Positions 30,543 through 38,509 of a DNA stretch of 64,000 nt are shown piece by piece. The number at the start of each line of letters is the position of its first letter. Within the stretch, counting starts at the first letter, position 1. Position numbers and translations under genes: made by a program. A model generated the notes under the pieces. That model ran no database searches. It was not told the DNA's origin and worked only from the letters and a program-made list of their open reading frames with translations. The stretch lies in assembly GCA_910587095.1 (NCBI GenBank), contig CAJUMJ010000048.1, positions 1 through 64,000 of the forward strand, read 5' to 3'. This DNA is from an uncultured Lachnospiraceae bacterium (GTDB lineage: Bacteria > Bacillota > Clostridia > Lachnospirales > Lachnospiraceae).

Positions 30543-31889
30543 ATGTCATATGTTGATGAGGTTTACGAGTTAGTTGTAGCGAAGAATCCAGCGCAGCCCG
30601 AGTTCCATCAGGCGGTTAAAGAGGTATTGGAGTCCCTGCGTGTTGTGATTGAGGCGGACGAAGAGGCTTACAGAAAAGATGCGCTTTTAGAGCGTCTGAC
30701 GGTTCCGGAGAGAATCGTGCAGTTCCGTGTTCCCTGGGTAGATGACAAGGGACAGGTGCAGGTGAATAACGGGTTCCGTGTGCAGTTTAACAGTGCGATC
30801 GGTCCTTACAAGGGAGGCTTACGGTTCCATCCTTCCGTAAACCTGGGTATCATCAAATTCCTGGGATTTGAGCAGATTTTCAAAAATTCCCTGACAGGAC
30901 TGCCCATCGGCGGCGGCAAGGGCGGTTCCGATTTCGACCCCAAGGGAAAATCCGATAGAGAAGTGATGGCGTTCTGCCAGAGCTTTATGACAGAGCTTTG
31001 CAAACATATCGGTGCGGATACCGACGTACCTGCAGGAGATATAGGCGTCGGCGGCCGTGAGATCGGGTTTATGTTTGGCCAGTATAAGAGAATCCGCAAT
31101 CTGTATGAGGGCGTACTGACAGGTAAGGGACTTACCTACGGCGGTTCCCTCGCAAGAACGGAAGCGACCGGTTACGGGCTGCTTTATCTGACAGAGGAAA
31201 TGTTAAAGTGCAATGGCAAGGACATCAAGGACAAGATCATTGCGGTGTCCGGCGCGGGTAACGTTGCGATCTATGCGATCCAGAAGGCGCAGCAGCTCGG
31301 TGGCAAGCCTGTGACCTGCTCCGACTCCACGGGCTGGATTTATGATCCCGACGGTATCGACGTAGCGACTCTCAAGGAAGTGAAAGAAGTGAAGCGCGCG
31401 CGTCTGACTGAGTATGCGGCGATGCGTCCGGGTGCTGAGTACCATGAGAAGAAGAACGGAGAACACGGCGTATGGAGCGTGAAGTGTGATATCGCGCTTC
31501 CCTGTGCAACACAGAACGAGCTGGATTTGGAGGATGCGAAGATGCTTGTGGCGAACGGCTGCTTCGCGGTGGCAGAGGGAGCAAACATGCCTACTACCAT
31601 GGAGGCGACAGAGTATTTCCAGAAGAATGGCGTGCTGTTCTGCCCCGGCAAGGCGTCAAACGCAGGCGGCGTGGCAACATCCGCACTGGAGATGAGCCAG
31701 AACTCCGAGAGACTTTCCTGGACGTTCGAGGAGGTAGACTCCAAGCTGCAGGGTATTATGGTAAATATTTTCCACAGTCTCGACGAGGCTTCCAAGAAGT
31801 TCGGCAAGGAAGGAGACTACGTGGCGGGCGCGAATATCGCGGGCTTTTTGAAGGTTGCTGAGGCGATGAAGGCGCAGGGGATTGTGTAA
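30543..31889 (+). CDS. gdhA: NADP-type glutamate dehydrogenase
   Basis: The enzyme interconverts 2-oxoglutarate plus ammonia and glutamate. The 448-residue length is that of hexameric bacterial GDH. Visible features are YKGGLRFHPSVNLGIIKFL, the catalytic-lysine segment GLPIGGGKGGSDFDPKGKSD, DVPAGDIGVGGREIGFM, and the nucleotide-binding SGAGNVAIYAIQKAQ loop, with AEGANMPTT and CPGKASNAGGVATSALEMSQ later. The ATG at 30543 has GGAGG upstream. Coenzyme preference for NADP is the family norm for this clade, not shown by the sequence alone. Its long structured leader is unusual. Confidence 0.96.
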   Translation: MSYVDEVYELVVAKNPAQPEFHQAVKEVLESLRVVIEADEEAYRKDALLERLTVPERIVQFRVPWVDDKGQVQVNNGFRVQFNSAIGPYKGGLRFHPSVNLGIIKFLGFEQIFKNSLTGLPIGGGKGGSDFDPKGKSDREVMAFCQSFMTELCKHIGADTDVPAGDIGVGGREIGFMFGQYKRIRNLYEGVLTGKGLTYGGSLARTEATGYGLLYLTEEMLKCNGKDIKDKIIAVSGAGNVAIYAIQKAQQLGGKPVTCSDSTGWIYDPDGIDVATLKEVKEVKRARLTEYAAMRPGAEYHEKKNGEHGVWSVKCDIALPCATQNELDLEDAKMLVANGCFAVAEGANMPTTMEATEYFQKNGVLFCPGKASNAGGVATSALEMSQNSERLSWTFEEVDSKLQGIMVNIFHSLDEASKKFGKEGDYVAGANIAGFLKVAEAMKAQGIV

Positions 31890-31983
31890 GAAGCAATCCT
31901 GATACGTAAACGTTGTGTTTAGAGTGATAAGCAGGTATTTCTAAGATTTATTTATATATGACAGACTGGATATAGAACAGGAC

Positions 31984-32020
31984 GGAGAACCGGTCGCTTT
32001 AAAAGTGGCGGGTTCTCTGT
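31984..32020 (+). terminator. Probable intrinsic terminator after gdhA
   Basis: GGAGAACC (31984-31991) pairs with GGTTCTC (32011-32017), extended by a GGTCGC/GTGGC partial inner stem. A short T-containing tail follows. Confidence 0.5.
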
Positions 32021-32158
32021 TTCAATTATCTGTTTAGGTGAGGCTATAATATGGGTTCGGCTGGTACATGAATAAGAATTAACTGGGTTTGTGTATTCGA
32101 AAAGCAGAGAATGTCCAAAGCGCGGGCATTTTCCGCGCTTACAGTGAGGATAAAAGAC

Positions 32159-32566
32159 ATGTTTGGACATCCTGGATTTTCATATGTAGAACTGATTTTT
32201 TGCTTATGCTGATGATCCCGAATCGGATCTGGACGAAAATGCAGCCGCAGGTCTACAATGCTGAAAACGCGCGAGTGGACCAATTGGTCATGGTGGCTTG
32301 TGGCTGAGTTTGCCATGATGATCATGTATGAAATCTGGTGGGTAAGGTATTTTTGCGGCAGGCGAACACTGGCTGATTTTTATAGCAGTTTCTTAGGGGG
32401 TTCGGTGGCGGGCGCCAGATTGCCGGTAATTATAGTTTTGCTGCTTGGCATCTACGGAAAAGTAGTGTGGATGTTCCTTTCGGGCGCGATTTTTGGAATA
32501 GGAAATATCGGTATCCATCGGCAACATCGGAATGAGGCGTTATGCGTCAATATCACCGGTCAATGA
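32159..32566 (+). pseudogene. Decayed polytopic membrane protein gene
   Basis: An ATG at 32159 opens MFGHPGFSYVELIF. After a T6 run (32196-32201) the text continues in the -1 frame as FLLMLMIPNRIWTKMQPQ. After an apparent internal deletion it resumes in a third frame from ~32265 as TNWSWWLVAEFAMMIMYEIW, FYSSFLGGSVAGARLPVIIV and GIGNIGIHRQHRNE. The pieces align in order with a conserved Lachnospiraceae membrane protein of unknown function as I recall it ('FSYVGLIFLLML..PN..WTK', 'WSWWL...MM.YE..W.RYF'). Two frame changes and the lost middle segment make it a pseudogene. Its end overlaps the 3' end of the exonuclease gene on the other strand. Confidence 0.6.
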
Positions 32567-33343
32567 GCGGTACACCTGATCGCACATGCAGCAGTCAAAC
32601 AGGGCCCGGTGTGCATTCGAGGTATCTATGCCAAAATAGCTGCAAAGCGTAGTCTGCTTATGGTTGCCGAGGCCCGGAAGCTTCTTTCTTGCAAGTGGCA
32701 ACGTATCGACCACCCTGTTTTTTACCGGAGGAAGTCCAAGATCGGAGCAGGCTTTATTGATAAAGGGCAGATCAAAAGATTTTATGTTATGTCCGACAAG
32801 TGCGTGGTTTTCAATAAAGGACAGAAACTTTGGCAAAACCACATCTATTGGGGAAGCATCCTGAAGGGTTTCATTTGTTATGCCGGTCAGCCGGGTTATT
32901 TTTTCCGGAATACGGTCAGCGACATAGACATATTCATGGAATTCAGTAACCTGATCCTTCTTGTGCTTTATGGCGGCAATTTCGATGATTTTGTCGGAGG
33001 AATAGCTGAGGCCGGTCGTTTCGATATCGAAGACAACATAAGTTGACAGAGCAGCGTTCTTTTTTCTGCCCGTCTGATGTTCCCTTTTTTGGCGCGGCGT
33101 GCCGCGTGTTTTCATTTCAAGCAGATAACCGGAATGTATTTTTACAATGGTATCTGCGGCGTTTATCACGACTATGGCCCAGTTGTCAAAAGCCTGGTCG
33201 TAGCCAATAATTTCGCAGGCGACGGGGGCGGAAGAATTGGGCGCATAGTAATAAAATGTCGGAAGGCTGGTTTTCGTCGGGGTTGCCAGCCCGTATTTTT
33301 TTAAGAAGTCTAAACATTCTGTCTCGCTGTGAAATTCGTTCAT
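32540..33343 (-). CDS. DEDDh-type 3'-5' exonuclease (DNA polymerase III epsilon-like)
   Basis: The 267-residue protein has an N-terminal ~100-residue region (MNEFHSETECLDFLKKYGLA...) and a DnaQ-like exonuclease domain. The domain shows Exo I VVFDIETTGLSYSSDKIIEI, Exo II ALVGHNIKSFDLPFI and Exo III NAHRALFDCCMCDQVYRSL, so all acidic residues and the histidine are present. The start at 33343 (minus) has GAGGAAA eight bases upstream; the open frame extends to 33442 without a ribosome site. It may act in repair or RNA/DNA end trimming. It is monocistronic and convergent with the decayed gene at 32159. Confidence 0.87.
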   Translation of the reverse strand: MNEFHSETECLDFLKKYGLATPTKTSLPTFYYYAPNSSAPVACEIIGYDQAFDNWAIVVINAADTIVKIHSGYLLEMKTRGTPRQKREHQTGRKKNAALSTYVVFDIETTGLSYSSDKIIEIAAIKHKKDQVTEFHEYVYVADRIPEKITRLTGITNETLQDASPIDVVLPKFLSFIENHALVGHNIKSFDLPFINKACSDLGLPPVKNRVVDTLPLARKKLPGLGNHKQTTLCSYFGIDTSNAHRALFDCCMCDQVYRSLTGDIDA

Positions 33344-33590
33344 GGCGGGTTTCCTCTGTCGTATGTAAATGAAGTTTTTCCGGATTATGTCTATCATATT
33401 AAGATATTCGGGCGGAAGAATCAACATAATTCGAAAAAACACAAAGATATTAACGATACCCGGATTGTGCCATCAAATGGCGTTCGCAGGCATTCCACAT
33501 CACCAGTGCCGCATCTCGCCGCATTTCCATTGCCTTCCGGGACAGAACGTGTTATAACAAATACGGAGCCCGACAGTCTGCGTCGCAAAA

Positions 33591-33632
33591 ATTACAGCGC
33601 AATTCAGGTTAGCATTGCCAAAGATTACAGCG
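33591..33632 (+). promoter_or_regulatory. Direct repeat ATTACAGCG before the LytTR regulator
   Basis: ATTACAGCG occurs at 33591-33599 and 33624-33632, 33 bp apart (about three turns), ending 40 bp before the LytTR gene. LytTR regulators typically bind paired direct repeats, so this may be an autoregulatory site. The rest of the 33344-33590 gap shows no gene. Confidence 0.35.
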
Positions 33633-33672
33633 TTTGAGAAAATAATAAAATACCAACGTTAAGGAGATGGTC

Positions 33673-34383
33673 ATGATTACGATTGCGATCTGCGACGACG
33701 AAAAACGGACAGCGGACCAAGTCAAAAAACTGGCGTCAGGATTCTTTCGCGAAAAGAATATGGAAGCGAATATTGTATGCTTTTCGGGCGGAGAAGAATT
33801 ACTAAAATATAATAAAAATATAGACATCCTTTTTCTCGACATCCAAATGAGAGGGATGGACGGTATGGAGACGGCACGGAAGCTGCGCGGCCGGAACTTT
33901 AAAGGGTTTCTCATTTTCATTACGATACTGAAGGAGATGGTGTTTCAGTCCTTTGAAGTGCAGGCATACGACTATCTGGTGAAGCCGGTTGAGGAGAAAA
34001 AGTTTGCAAGGACAATGGAGAGACTGCTTGTCTCCATGAACAATGTCAACGAGGAAAAGCTGCTTGTGCAGAAGGGCTATGAGAGAATCATTATTTCCTT
34101 TGATGAGATTGTCTTTGCGGAGATTATAGACAGAAAGGTGTATCTGCATCTGACGACGTCGGAGGTCGTTGATTTTTACGATCGGATTGAAAATCTGGAG
34201 GCAAAGTTGGACAGCCGTTTTTTCCGATGCCACAGAAGTTATCTGATCAATATGCGGTATCTGAAAAGCTACAAAAACGGCGTGGCTTATATGGAAAACG
34301 GGAAAGAAATACCGGTTTCCAGACTGCGGAGCAAAGCGTTTTCCGAGGTGATTTTACAGTATATGAAGGAATGGAGACTGTGA
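33673..34383 (+). CDS. LytTR-family response regulator
   Basis: The 236-residue protein has a receiver domain (MITIAICDDEKRTADQVKKL, phospho-acceptor Asp in DILFLDIQMRGMDG, Lys in DYLVKPVE) and a C-terminal LytTR DNA-binding domain (VFAEIIDRKVYLHLTT, FFRCHRSYLINMRYL, IPVSRLRSKAF). The ATG at 33673 has AAGGAG at good spacing; an ATG at 33667 sits on the ribosome site. The kinase gene follows after one base. This AgrA/LytR-like architecture often controls peptide-sensing circuits, but no autoinducer peptide gene is visible nearby. Confidence 0.9.
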   Translation: MITIAICDDEKRTADQVKKLASGFFREKNMEANIVCFSGGEELLKYNKNIDILFLDIQMRGMDGMETARKLRGRNFKGFLIFITILKEMVFQSFEVQAYDYLVKPVEEKKFARTMERLLVSMNNVNEEKLLVQKGYERIIISFDEIVFAEIIDRKVYLHLTTSEVVDFYDRIENLEAKLDSRFFRCHRSYLINMRYLKSYKNGVAYMENGKEIPVSRLRSKAFSEVILQYMKEWRL

Positions 34384-34384
34384 G

Positions 34385-35701
34385 ATGGAAAGGTATATCG
34401 GTTTTTTTAACAGTTATATCATAGGTGGTATCCAGATGGTGACCGGCTTTGCCTTTTTTATCAGATTTTTGCAAAAAAAGGCAAAGCTTTTTTATTATCT
34501 GCTGTTTGCGGCGCTTGGCAGTATTGTGCTGTTTGCGGCGCCTGCGGGAAGCATTGCGGAGTATCTGATCTACACCTTGCTTCTCGCAATCATCGGGATT
34601 TTTATATGCCGTGCCGATTGGAGAACCGTTGTTTTGTATGCGGCGTTGATCGTGGAGATTATGCACCTTAGTATTGGCATGGTCAATTCCCTGTCGGGGA
34701 TTGTGCATCCGGGGCTTTCCCCAGCCTATCAGAATGCTTCCGCAGCGCTGTCTGTCCTGTTGGGAATGGTGGCGCTTGCGATGGCGGTTGTCTGCTATAG
34801 TGTGACGTACCGTTATTTTTTGTGTCGGGAATCGATAGAGAAACAGTATCTCTTTATCATTCTGATTCCGATTCTGATGATCTTTTTCATGGATGAATAT
34901 ATCGGCTCTATCATATACGGAAATATAACGTTCTCGGATGTCGGGAGCAGCGTCATAGTGGCAAACCATTATCGGATGCTTGTGATACAGTTTTTTGGTA
35001 TGGCGAGTTTATTCTGTCTGATGTTTGCATACAAAACGCTGCTACAGAATTTTCATTTAAGTATGGAGCTGTCTTTGCTGGAGCAGGAGGAGGCTTCTTT
35101 GAATCAGTATGTGGAGGAGGCGCGGGCGCGTTATGAAAAGACAAAATCCTTTCGACACGACATTAAAAATCATATCACGGTAGTGAAAGACCTTTTGCAA
35201 AACGGGAAATCGGAGGAGGCGCTTGCCTATATCGGAGAATTGGCGGATATGTCGGAGGAACTTTCTTTCCCGTGCAGTACAGGTAATCCGGTGGCGGATA
35301 TTCTTGTGGGAAATAAACTCGGAATTGCCAAAAGCATGGGAATTGACGTCGAGTGTTCCCTGATTTTACCGTATCCATGTCGGATACGGGATATAGATTT
35401 TTGTATCGTTCTTTCCAACGGGTTGGACAACGCCATCCGGGCATGTCGCGATGTAAGCGGCGCGGAAAAATATATCCGGGTGACCGGACATACGCAAGGG
35501 GACTTTGTCCTGGTGGAAATCGAGAACAGTTTTCAGGGAAAGGTCTCGGTCGGAAGGGGGACGGGCCTGTCAAATATCAGGGCGGTAGCGGAAAAATATC
35601 AGGGAGCAATGAGCGTCAAAGCACAGGGAGCGTCCTTTCTTCTAAGCGTCTTGCTTGTCATTCCGCTGCATACAAAGAGCATCCCACGGCAAATTGGTTA
35701 A
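34385..35701 (+). CDS. AgrC-like sensor histidine kinase (GHKL family)
   Basis: The 438-residue protein has six or so N-terminal membrane segments (residues ~5-225) and a coiled dimerization helix with the phospho-acceptor motif FRHDIKNHITVVKDLL (about residue 258). The GHKL ATPase domain shows DFCIVLSNGLDNAIRAC (N box), a short EIENSFQG and GRGTGLSNIRAVAEKYQG (G boxes). It pairs with the LytTR regulator upstream. The ligand is unknown. After its stop comes the structured element at 35730, then an unrelated soluble protein. Confidence 0.88.
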   Translation: MERYIGFFNSYIIGGIQMVTGFAFFIRFLQKKAKLFYYLLFAALGSIVLFAAPAGSIAEYLIYTLLLAIIGIFICRADWRTVVLYAALIVEIMHLSIGMVNSLSGIVHPGLSPAYQNASAALSVLLGMVALAMAVVCYSVTYRYFLCRESIEKQYLFIILIPILMIFFMDEYIGSIIYGNITFSDVGSSVIVANHYRMLVIQFFGMASLFCLMFAYKTLLQNFHLSMELSLLEQEEASLNQYVEEARARYEKTKSFRHDIKNHITVVKDLLQNGKSEEALAYIGELADMSEELSFPCSTGNPVADILVGNKLGIAKSMGIDVECSLILPYPCRIRDIDFCIVLSNGLDNAIRACRDVSGAEKYIRVTGHTQGDFVLVEIENSFQGKVSVGRGTGLSNIRAVAEKYQGAMSVKAQGASFLLSVLLVIPLHTKSIPRQIG

Positions 35702-35729
35702 GACCTCCTTTTGGATGTCGAAATGCATA

Positions 35730-35822
35730 GTGTGAGAAGAGTTTCTAAAGACGTCCCGCCATAGGACGGGACGCCAAGAAACCGTCTCACACAGGAGAAT
35801 GCCCAAAATACGGTCATTCTCC
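35730..35822 (+). ncRNA. Nested-hairpin RNA element, copy C
   Basis: Outer GTGTGAGA (35730-35737) pairs with TCTCACAC (35785-35792), middle GTTTCT (35741-35746) with AGAAAC (35777-35782), and inner GTCCCG (35753-35758) with CGGGAC (35767-35772). Then GGAGAATG (35794-35801) pairs with CATTCTCC (35815-35822). The linkers CTAAAGACG and CGCCATAGGACGG are shared with 14631-14743, while all paired arms differ in a compensated way. A further perfect hairpin, CCGCAGA/TCTGCGG (35857-35873), precedes the next gene. It may be a cis-acting leader of the gene at 35894 or a small RNA. Confidence 0.7.
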
Positions 35823-35893
35823 AGGATGAACTTGTTCGTCCGTGGATTTTGAGATTCCGCAGAGATTCTGCGGGGAAAAAGGAGGACAATCAT

Positions 35894-36436
35894 ATGGCAA
35901 TGGAAGTCAAAGTAAGCGGCAGTACCTACAAAACCGATTATGCGGATCGGCTGCAGGCGGAACGGGAGAATGTGCAGAAGGCCGGAAACGAACAAAATGT
36001 GGATAAGGCGACGGATCAGAAAACGGCACAGCATGACGAGTACATCAGCAGCGAGAAGTCAGGTGAAAAACCAAACGGTCTGTACCATGTAGGGCAGGAT
36101 GAGAACGGCAACAGAAAAATCTTTTATAACGATCCGAAAAAGACATACAAGGCGGATGGTTCCGGCAAGGACGAGGATAAAAAAATGCCGAAAGTAAATG
36201 AGGATGTCCCGGACAACGACGAGGAGATATGCGTCGGGAATACGGACAAGGTGGAGCGGGAAATCCGGGAGCTGAAACAGAAGAAGGAAAAGCTTAAGCA
36301 GCAGCTTAAAGCGGCTTCCGGGGATGAAGGGAAGACGAAGGAACTGGAAAATAAGCTGGCGCAGGTGGAGCGGGAGCTGAGTCAGAAGGATACGGACACA
36401 TACAGGAAGCAGAACTCCACGTTTACGGATAAATAA
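35894..36436 (+). CDS. Hypothetical charged coiled-coil protein (180 aa)
   Basis: MAMEVKVSGSTYKTDYADRL is followed by a Lys/Asp/Glu/Asn-rich region with GLYHVGQDENGNRKIFYNDP, then a predicted coiled coil (KVEREIRELKQKKEKLKQQL...ENKLAQVERELSQ). It has no signal peptide or membrane helix. GGAGG lies eight bases before the ATG. Small proteins of this kind are common and uncharacterised in Lachnospiraceae. The main clue is the structured RNA element in its leader. A terminator follows. Confidence 0.65.
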   Translation: MAMEVKVSGSTYKTDYADRLQAERENVQKAGNEQNVDKATDQKTAQHDEYISSEKSGEKPNGLYHVGQDENGNRKIFYNDPKKTYKADGSGKDEDKKMPKVNEDVPDNDEEICVGNTDKVEREIRELKQKKEKLKQQLKAASGDEGKTKELENKLAQVERELSQKDTDTYRKQNSTFTDK

Positions 36437-36456
36437 TCATACAATTTGGAGTAAAA

Positions 36457-36503
36457 CAAAGAAGCGTTTGTCGTCGGAAATCCGGGGGAACGCTTCTTTG
36501 CTG
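36457..36503 (+). terminator. Terminator hairpin after the coiled-coil protein
   Basis: CAAAGAAGCGTT (36457-36468) pairs perfectly with AACGCTTCTTTG (36489-36500). The following bases are not T-rich, but the stem itself contains the TTCTTTG tail. Confidence 0.6.
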
Positions 36504-36551
36504 CGTGGGAAACAGGCATGGTATTTTCAGAGGAACGGGTGGAACAGGTTT

Positions 36552-36581
36552 TTGACATATCAAAAACAGATACGATATAAT
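36552..36581 (+). promoter_or_regulatory. Strong orphan promoter pointing into the IS110 remnant
   Basis: TTGACA (36552-36557), an 18-bp spacer and TATAAT (36576-36581) are followed by a GGAGG (36601-36605) but no start codon or frame. Either a gene was lost when the insertion sequence arrived, or the promoter makes an RNA antisense to the transposase. Confidence 0.55.
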
Positions 36582-36675
36582 AGTGTGAAGCCTTAACGTG
36601 GAGGTTTAGACATAGTAAAATAAGCACCAGAAAACTGCCGCTTTCAAAGAGGAAACTTTTATATAGGAAAGGGTA

Positions 36676-37365
36676 TCAGGCAACTGAAGGAGGCGTTACA
36701 GTCATCCCTTCCTTTTCCAGTAATTTAATAGCCTGCTGTATATACTGTTCCTTCCGCTTTTGAAGGAGCTGTTTCGGGAGCTCTTCATAGTGGATATCCG
36801 AAGGCTGGAAAGCCTCCTTTTTCAGGAACATGTGGTAAAGGCAGGTCAGGATCATACGTGCTACGGCAATAATGGCACGCTTATGGCCGCGGCGCTTCTT
36901 GATACGGTCATACTTGACTTTAAAATAAGGGTTCTTGCTTGTCTTTGATGGCAGCAAGCGCATATTGAACCAGCAAAGGCTTGAGGTAAGCGCCAGCCCT
37001 GGAGATACGGCAGCTTTTCTTTTTCCCGGCGCTCTCATTATTTTGAGGGGTAAGGCCGGCCCAGGAGCAGAGGTGTTTAGCGGATTTGAAGACCGTCATG
37101 TCTGCCCCGATCTGGTCGGCGATCCACATGGCATCTTTATCGTCGGTCTTCTGGCCCTTAATAGCCCGGACATATTTAGGATTGGCGACGACGACATGGA
37201 GGTGTGCTTCGAGGACATTGAAGATGGGAATCCAGTATTTACCGGTGGATTCCGCTTTTTCTTATAAGAGGTAAGGCCCTTGAAGTCAGTAGTGGCGATA
37301 CAGACGGCAATAAATTTTTTGTGGACGTCCATACCGGCACAGTTGTAGTGAACAATACGCAGCAT
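36676..37365 (-). pseudogene. IS110-family transposase remnant
   Basis: The minus-strand start at 37365, with AAAGGAGGCT upstream, gives MLRIVHYNCAGMDVHKKFIA, the DEDD-domain start of IS110 transposases. A shift at an A5 run (37256-37260) leads to AESTGKYWIPIFNVLEAHLH and KGQKTDDKDAMWIADQIGAD. This then jumps to the C-terminal transposase-20 domain (KHLCSWAGLTPQNNESAGKK, SRAGAYLKPLLVQYALAAIK), and a second shift near 36940 leads to NPYFKVKYDRIKKRRGHKRA. About 150-200 residues between the two domains are missing. With one deletion and two frame breaks it cannot transpose by itself. Confidence 0.85.
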
Positions 37366-37600
37366 AAAAAAGCCTCCTTTCAAAAGAAGCAGGCATTGAC
37401 TGGTCACCCAGCGGAACAAAAACGCGAGGCTTTGTTGAACAAAGATTAGCGTACGTGCTTAGGATCACGCTGATTTGTGCTTGAAAAGGTAACCGGCACG
37501 TGTTAGCGTACGGACTTGAAACCCGAAATGATGGAGGGAGACAATTCTACTTTCCCTCCCGTGCTCTGTAGTGTACCTGCTGATATCATTATAAAAGAAA
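37366..37600 (-). mobile_element. Non-coding left end of the IS110 remnant, possible bridge-RNA region
   Basis: IS110-group elements carry a structured bridge RNA in the non-coding DNA upstream of the transposase, and this stretch occupies that position. It holds two copies of TTAGCGTACG (37446-37455, 37503-37512) and GGAGGGA/TCCCTCC arms (37533-37560). Exact element ends are not resolved. From 37600 to 37670 I see only a TTGCCGC/GCGGCAA hairpin (37645-37661). Confidence 0.4.
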
Positions 37601-37672
37601 GGAAGCTAAAAGCAAGGCAATGCAGCCGCTTCATCCGGATTTGTGTTGCCGCGCAGCGGCAAAATGTTGGTT

Positions 37673-37715
37673 AGTATGAGAAGAGTTTCACGCCGGAAAA
37701 CGGAGAAACCTTCGA
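37673..37715 (+). ncRNA. Possible divergent relative of the nested-hairpin element
   Basis: AGTATGAGAAGAGTTTC matches the 5' edge of the element at 35730 in 16 of 17 positions. It is followed by nested GTTTC/GAAAC and CCG/CGG pairings. The remaining parts do not align. It lies in the leader of the response regulator at 37760. Confidence 0.3.
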
Positions 37716-37759
37716 TAGTATCGTTTTGAGGATGCGCTGAAAATAAGGAGAGAACAACA

Positions 37760-38458
37760 GTGGAGCATACAATACTTTTATTGGAAGACGATAAGGATCT
37801 GATTGACGGGCTGACGTATTCTTTGGGCAGGGAGGGTTATTTTGTGGATGTGGCGCAGACGGTGAAAACAGCCTATGCCTGCCTGGAAACGCGGGAATAC
37901 AGCCTTCTGTTACTGGATGTCACGCTGCCCGATGGAAATGGCGTGGACGTGTGCCGTTTTGTGCGGGACAAGGGCAGTCAGACGCCCATTATATTTTTGA
38001 CGGCGATGGATGATGAGGTCAATGTGATCCGTGGGCTGGACAGCGGCGCGGACGATTATATCACAAAGCCGTTTAAGCTGGGAGAGCTATGCTCCAGAAT
38101 TCGGGCGCAGCTTAGGAGGAGCGGGGGGAATGACATGAGTGCGGCGAACCGGTTTATATCCGGCCCCTTATCAATCGACCTGCTTGGGGGCGGCGCGTTT
38201 TTAAACAGCCGGCCCTTGAATCTGACCGGTGGTGAGTACCGGCTGCTCTGTCTGCTCGTTCGGAATGCGGGTCAGACCGTTTTGCGAAATAGGATACTGG
38301 ACGAGCTGTGGGATGGCAACGGCAATTTCGTGGATGACAATACATTGTCCGTCTATATCCGCAGGCTGCGGGAGAAAATAGAGGAGGACCCGTCCAATCC
38401 GAAATATTTGCTGACGGTGCGGGGATTCGGGTACAGATGGGGAAAAGAAAATGAGTAA
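37760..38458 (+). CDS. OmpR-family response regulator
   Basis: The 232-residue protein has a receiver domain (ILLLEDDKDLIDGLTYSLGR, acceptor Asp in LLLLDVTLPDGNG, Lys in DDYITKPFKLGEL) and a winged-helix effector domain (LNLTGGEYRLLCLLVRNAGQ, VYIRRLREKIEEDPSNPKYL and RGFGYRW). It starts at GTG 37760 after AAGGAG. The kinase follows directly and an ABC exporter lies downstream, so this is probably a system sensing an antimicrobial or envelope stress and inducing the exporter. Confidence 0.93.
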   Translation: MEHTILLLEDDKDLIDGLTYSLGREGYFVDVAQTVKTAYACLETREYSLLLLDVTLPDGNGVDVCRFVRDKGSQTPIIFLTAMDDEVNVIRGLDSGADDYITKPFKLGELCSRIRAQLRRSGGNDMSAANRFISGPLSIDLLGGGAFLNSRPLNLTGGEYRLLCLLVRNAGQTVLRNRILDELWDGNGNFVDDNTLSVYIRRLREKIEEDPSNPKYLLTVRGFGYRWGKENE

Positions 38459-38509
38459 ATGCGACGTTTACGTGCGACTCTGTGGTACTCTTTCATAAGG
38501 TGGAGTGAT

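Noticed and set aside
32609..33046. Plus-strand frame opposite the exonuclease gene
   Set aside because: It is the shadow of a gene with complete exonuclease motifs.
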